NCBI GenBank assembly: GCA_028279995.1
Contig: JANQMQ010000348.1
Location: 1-9,310 of the forward strand
DNA: 9,310 nucleotides
From: Candidatus Phaeomarinibacter sp.
Lineage (GTDB): Bacteria; Pseudomonadota; Alphaproteobacteria; CGMCC-115125
Direction of reading: 5' to 3'
Position numbers and translations under genes: made by a program. This document shows positions 6,521 to 9,310 of this stretch, in pieces (the first letter of the stretch is position 1; every line of letters begins with the position of its first letter). The notes beneath the pieces are model-generated. The model was not told the DNA's origin. It worked only from the letters and a program-made list of their open reading frames with translations, and did not search any database.

Positions 6521-8527
6521 ATGCGGTTCCAAGCCGTCATGACCGTGGTCGCTGTATTCCACGGGATGATGACCACGGCGTTGAAAACGATACTAGGTGC
6601 CGCAACCGTCAAGTTTTTTGGCACCAGCGTTCTCATGCTGACCGCATCTCAAGCGCTTGCACAGGACATGGAGTTCGAAGAGTTCGAGCCGCCTGTGTTC
6701 GAGATGCCAGACTTCGCGATGCCCCCTATCGAGACACCCCGTGTATCGCCGCCAGGAACCGCGCTGCCTGGACCAGCGTCCGAAGCAACTGATGAGCAGC
6801 CTCCACGCGATATCTTTCGCAGCGAGGCAAGCCAACCCAACGCCGCATCAACCGACTGGCTTACGGAGGTGTATGACCGCATCCTTCCGAATGCTGATGA
6901 TTCATGGGTCCTCACCCTGCGCAAGACACGAACGGGATACGACAAGTTCCGCACAGAGAAACTCGACGGCGACTCTTGGCGCGAAACATACAGCACATGG
7001 CGATATGGCCCGGCATCCGTGTCCGTCCGATTGGCAACCTGGGATAGCGCGGATCACTATGGCGAAGGTGGAATTCTGGTCAAACTAGCCAGCTGGCCGC
7101 ACAAGATTTCGAATTTGATTGAACGGGCCAAGAAGCAGCGGTCCTATGAGAACATAGCGGATGCCCTGCTGGAGCAGATAGATGCGGTCAAAGCACGACG
7201 CGATGACGCGGAACTTCTTATACGCGTTCTGCAGGGGCTCCAAGTTTATACCTACATAGAAAACCGCGACTACGACACAGGCAACACGAAGCCTGTGTCG
7301 GACAACAGCATTGTCCATCTGGACGGCGCGACTTTCGACACACGGTTTACCGGTATGCATGATGAGCCATCGGTGTCCTCGTCTCACATGCCCGCATGGA
7401 CGTCGACTGACCCCGGAGCGGATGAAAACACGGCGTATAAAGAATACTCGGCCGTCATATGGCGTTACTCTCCGGAAGAGATGGCGCGGGTCCGCGAACT
7501 GATCTCCACCTATGACACAGTGGAACAAGAGTTGACGCTCGACCTGAGCGACGTCGACATCCCGGCTGATTTCGAACGGTCCTTTGGGCTGTCGTCAGAT
7601 ACATTTCGCACCCTGACGCAGGACGAGTTCCATGATGTCTACAGGGCCCCCTTTCTGGCAGCCCTCTATGAAGTTGCCCGTTTGGCATGGTGGATAGGGC
7701 CCACCGAAGCCCCTCAAAGCACTTGGGTGACCCGCGAGGACGACATGCCGGAAGGCCTTGAGCACGAGTGGGAAGTCGCGCGTGAACAGGACGGTTTGCT
7801 GGTGGACCGAGCGGGCACACCGTACATCAACAAGTCAACGCCGTTGGAGCTACCGCCACTTCCCACTGATACCCTGGCCATACTCAAGATGCCGGTCTTC
7901 GGCATCAGGGACGAGCCTGGGGAACTGGACACAGGGAACAGCTATTTCGGCTCACTCGATATTGGAAACGCCGAAAAAGCCAAACACACGTTCTCGACAG
8001 GATCAGCTGGCCGCCACCGAACTACAAATGAACGGATGGATGAACTCTTCTGGGCCAGAACCATGGTTCATGCGGCGGCCACCGGCGAGACATTCAGCGG
8101 ACAGGTGAAGGTTGTCTCCCAGTACCTTGATGTGTCCGAGGATATGTCCAATGACAGCCGCTTTGCACGAGACCAGCGCCAGGAGCATCTCATCAACTGG
8201 ACGCTCAGCCATGACGGAGACATCTGGGCTCCGGGGCCGCCAGACATCGCCGCAAGTGTAGTGGAGCCAGATGGTAACGGTGGCTATCAGGCCTTTGCCG
8301 GCAAATTGGAATACGGACGCCCATTTGCCATTGAAGGTCGCCTTGAGCTACCGGCGGCACGGAACGTTTACACTCTTGAAATCGACTATGGCGGCGATCG
8401 TGTTCACGACGTGCTTCTCTATCCAACAGAACAGGACCCTCAACTCCTGCGCAGCGATATCCTCTACCTGATGTGGGACGTGGCTCATGCTGATCCGGCG
8501 TCAGACGGCTCGGAGGACGCGCAATGA
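6521..8527 (+). CDS. Unrecognised exported 668-aa protein with Pro/Glu-rich N-terminal linker
   Basis: I do not recognise this family. The N-terminus is a long hydrophobic export signal ending in SQALA-QD, with cleavage likely after residue 47. If translation began at M16 or M17 (ATG at 6566 or 6569) the signal would have a more usual length, but GGAGAG at 6511-6516 favours 6521. Residues 48-105 are a low-complexity linker rich in Pro, Glu and Phe (EFEEFEPP, FEMPDFAMPP, IETPRVSPP). The rest looks folded: WVLTLRKTRTGYDKFRTEKL near 125, charged helical stretches around 200-245, an aromatic RLAWWIGPTEAP segment and a C-terminal beta-like part ending LYLMWDVAHADP. No cysteine is visible in the whole protein. 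No transmembrane segment is evident after the signal, so it is probably periplasmic or secreted. It is coupled to the next gene by a 4-nt overlap. No function is assigned. Confidence 0.85.
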   Translation: MRFQAVMTVVAVFHGMMTTALKTILGAATVKFFGTSVLMLTASQALAQDMEFEEFEPPVFEMPDFAMPPIETPRVSPPGTALPGPASEATDEQPPRDIFRSEASQPNAASTDWLTEVYDRILPNADDSWVLTLRKTRTGYDKFRTEKLDGDSWRETYSTWRYGPASVSVRLATWDSADHYGEGGILVKLASWPHKISNLIERAKKQRSYENIADALLEQIDAVKARRDDAELLIRVLQGLQVYTYIENRDYDTGNTKPVSDNSIVHLDGATFDTRFTGMHDEPSVSSSHMPAWTSTDPGADENTAYKEYSAVIWRYSPEEMARVRELISTYDTVEQELTLDLSDVDIPADFERSFGLSSDTFRTLTQDEFHDVYRAPFLAALYEVARLAWWIGPTEAPQSTWVTREDDMPEGLEHEWEVAREQDGLLVDRAGTPYINKSTPLELPPLPTDTLAILKMPVFGIRDEPGELDTGNSYFGSLDIGNAEKAKHTFSTGSAGRHRTTNERMDELFWARTMVHAAATGETFSGQVKVVSQYLDVSEDMSNDSRFARDQRQEHLINWTLSHDGDIWAPGPPDIAASVVEPDGNGGYQAFAGKLEYGRPFAIEGRLELPAARNVYTLEIDYGGDRVHDVLLYPTEQDPQLLRSDILYLMWDVAHADPASDGSEDAQ

Positions 8528-9306
8528 TGAACATTCGCTTTCACCTGCGCGCAATCGCGTTTTCCTTGGTAGTCGCAATCGCCATCATATCATCTGGTGT
8601 TGTTGCGCACGGCCAGCCGACCGATCAGTCGCCCCATCTCACATGGGACATGCTTTCGGGAACCTGGAACACATATTATCTCGATGATGATCTCGGCGGG
8701 ATTGCCGGCAAGGCCAAAGTTGATGGGCAGACGGTCACGCTCACACTGACGGACCCCCAAATCGGACGGCTGCCACCTCGCATTGCCACCAGCGCCTCAA
8801 TTGAAGGCGATGAGTTGGTCCTGATCTTCGAGCGTATCGATATCGAAGGCGACCGACAGACAGGGGAGAATTTCCCTGACGAGATGATCAAGACCAAGAC
8901 CCCTGGCATCGCCAGCGTCACAGTGAAAGGTGGAACCGAAGAAATTGATGTTGCCGTCGCGGCAATGCCCGAGACCGATACGTCGTTCGTGGAAATCCGG
9001 CTGAAGCCAATAAGCCAAACCACGCTTTCCGGCCGTTGGCGTTATCGGGTGCACCCTTTCATTGGACGTGCAGAAGATGGCCGCGGGCGCGCCGGCGGAA
9101 TTGCGCAGGATGATGAGGGTGTCTGGTGGGCGTCAAATGGCGAGACCTGGCACCGTCCTGAACCGCAAGTCTACGGCACCATGAAACGGGTAGCTGTACC
9201 AAGGCATGCTTGTGCCGTCGGAGAACATTTCCTTGGAGAGCTGGTCCTGAATGGGAACGGCGCCGTAGGCTTGCCGTTCAGGACGGTGCCAGGTCTCCCC
9301 ATTTGA
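8524..9306 (+). CDS. Unrecognised exported 260-aa protein; C-terminal tail lies in an inverted repeat
   Basis: The ATG at 8524 overlaps the previous stop (ATGA), with GGAGG at 8512-8516 seven nt upstream; ATG 8527 is an alternative start. Residues 10-28 form a signal peptide core, with cleavage probably near VVA-HG or HG-QP (28-30). The mature part looks like an all-beta protein with two similar aromatic turns, LSGTWNTYY (44-52) and LSGRWRYRV (168-176), reminiscent of lipocalin-like or beta-sandwich folds, but I recognise no family. The block VWWASNGETWHRPEPQVYGT (200-219) is encoded by the left arm of a 52-bp inverted repeat. The following 41 residues include the protein's only visible cysteine (C230). 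The terminal stretch GAVGLPFRTVPGLPI and the TGA are encoded by the right arm. The authentic C-terminus is therefore uncertain. Coupling to the 668-aa gene suggests a shared envelope function. Confidence 0.75.
   Translation: MMNIRFHLRAIAFSLVVAIAIISSGVVAHGQPTDQSPHLTWDMLSGTWNTYYLDDDLGGIAGKAKVDGQTVTLTLTDPQIGRLPPRIATSASIEGDELVLIFERIDIEGDRQTGENFPDEMIKTKTPGIASVTVKGGTEEIDVAVAAMPETDTSFVEIRLKPISQTTLSGRWRYRVHPFIGRAEDGRGRAGGIAQDDEGVWWASNGETWHRPEPQVYGTMKRVAVPRHACAVGEHFLGELVLNGNGAVGLPFRTVPGLPI
9129..9180 (+). repeat. Left arm of 52-bp imperfect inverted repeat
   Basis: The reverse complement of this stretch matches 9259-9310 at 48 of 52 positions. The mismatches are at 9141, 9164, 9170 and 9178. It lies inside codons 202-219 of the 260-aa gene. 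Because the other arm reaches the window end, the repeat may continue outward beyond what is visible. Confidence 0.9.
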
Positions 9307-9310
9307 CGCC
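9133..9310 (-). other. Possible end of a second, inverted copy of the 260-aa protein gene entering from the right
   Basis: The minus strand is open from the right edge (first full codon at 9309) to a TGA at 9133-9135, giving 58 residues. It begins with ASNGETWHRPERQAYG, a near copy of residues 203-218 of the 260-aa protein, and ends DLRFRTVPGLAI, mirroring that protein's own FRTVPGLPI end. The mirrored end is a direct consequence of the inverted repeat. The frame lies wholly antisense to the 260-aa gene. It could be the 3' part of a convergent paralogue, a broken copy, or an artefact of a fold-back junction; the window cannot decide. Confidence 0.35.
9259..9310 (-). repeat. Right arm of 52-bp imperfect inverted repeat, reaching the window edge
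   Basis: This is the inverted counterpart of 9129-9180, separated from it by 78 bp that do not pair with each other. Read on the minus strand it encodes ASNGETWHRPERQAYGA, against ASNGETWHRPEPQVYGT in the left arm read on the plus strand. The longest uninterrupted match is 22 bp (9276-9297). Confidence 0.9.

Noticed and set aside
7085..7528. Minus-strand open frame of 147 codons inside the 668-aa gene
   Set aside because: Antisense to a gene with a good ribosome site, signal peptide and coupled partner; no motif of its own.
9243..9284. Short hairpin GTCCTGAA ... TTCAGGAC as a terminator
   Set aside because: It lies inside the coding frame, has no T-run after it, and the second half is part of the larger inverted repeat arm.
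1..9310. CRISPR array, tRNA, rRNA, transposase or integrase genes
   Set aside because: No regularly spaced repeats, no cloverleaf or rRNA-like stretches, and no recombinase motifs were found in any frame.

Overview
The window looks like a moderately GC-rich (by eye high-50s %) chromosomal segment of a Gram-negative, respiring bacterium. A Tat-exported molybdoenzyme, a periplasmic diheme cytochrome c and several signal peptides point to Pseudomonadota, possibly an alphaproteobacterium. No ribosomal or tRNA marker is present, so the lineage is a low-confidence inference.

Layout, left to right. (1) 1-1303, minus strand: the N-terminal 434 codons of a membrane-anchored DUF3604 (PHP-like metallohydrolase) protein that runs off the left edge. 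(2) 1304-1445: divergent intergenic gap. (3) 1446-2384 and 2381-2968, plus strand: a translationally coupled pair encoding an XdhC/CoxI-type molybdenum cofactor chaperone and a MocA-like cofactor nucleotidyltransferase. (4) 2969-6263, minus strand, transcribed right to left: an operon for a two-subunit xanthine-dehydrogenase-family enzyme of the isoquinoline 1-oxidoreductase type ([2Fe-2S] subunit, then Tat-exported molybdopterin subunit), followed by a diheme cytochrome c. The cytochrome and mocA-like genes converge with no base between their stop codons. (5) 6264-6520: divergent intergenic gap with two dyads. (6) 6521-8527 and 8524-9306, plus strand: a coupled pair of exported proteins of 668 and 260 aa that I do not recognise.

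The centre forms a coherent module. The two plus-strand genes mature, nucleotidylate and insert the cofactor. The minus-strand operon supplies the exported enzyme, its iron-sulfur subunit and a cytochrome to carry electrons to the respiratory chain. The substrate cannot be read from sequence.

The least explained structure is at the right edge. A 52-bp inverted repeat (48/52 matching; arms 9129-9180 and 9259-9310, 78-bp spacer) lies in the 3' part of the last gene and reaches the window end. The right arm, read on the minus strand, encodes a near copy of a peptide in the 260-aa protein. This suggests a second, inverted copy of that gene entering from the right, an inversion or duplication junction, or a fold-back assembly artefact. 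It makes the last ~41 residues and the stop of the 260-aa protein suspect.
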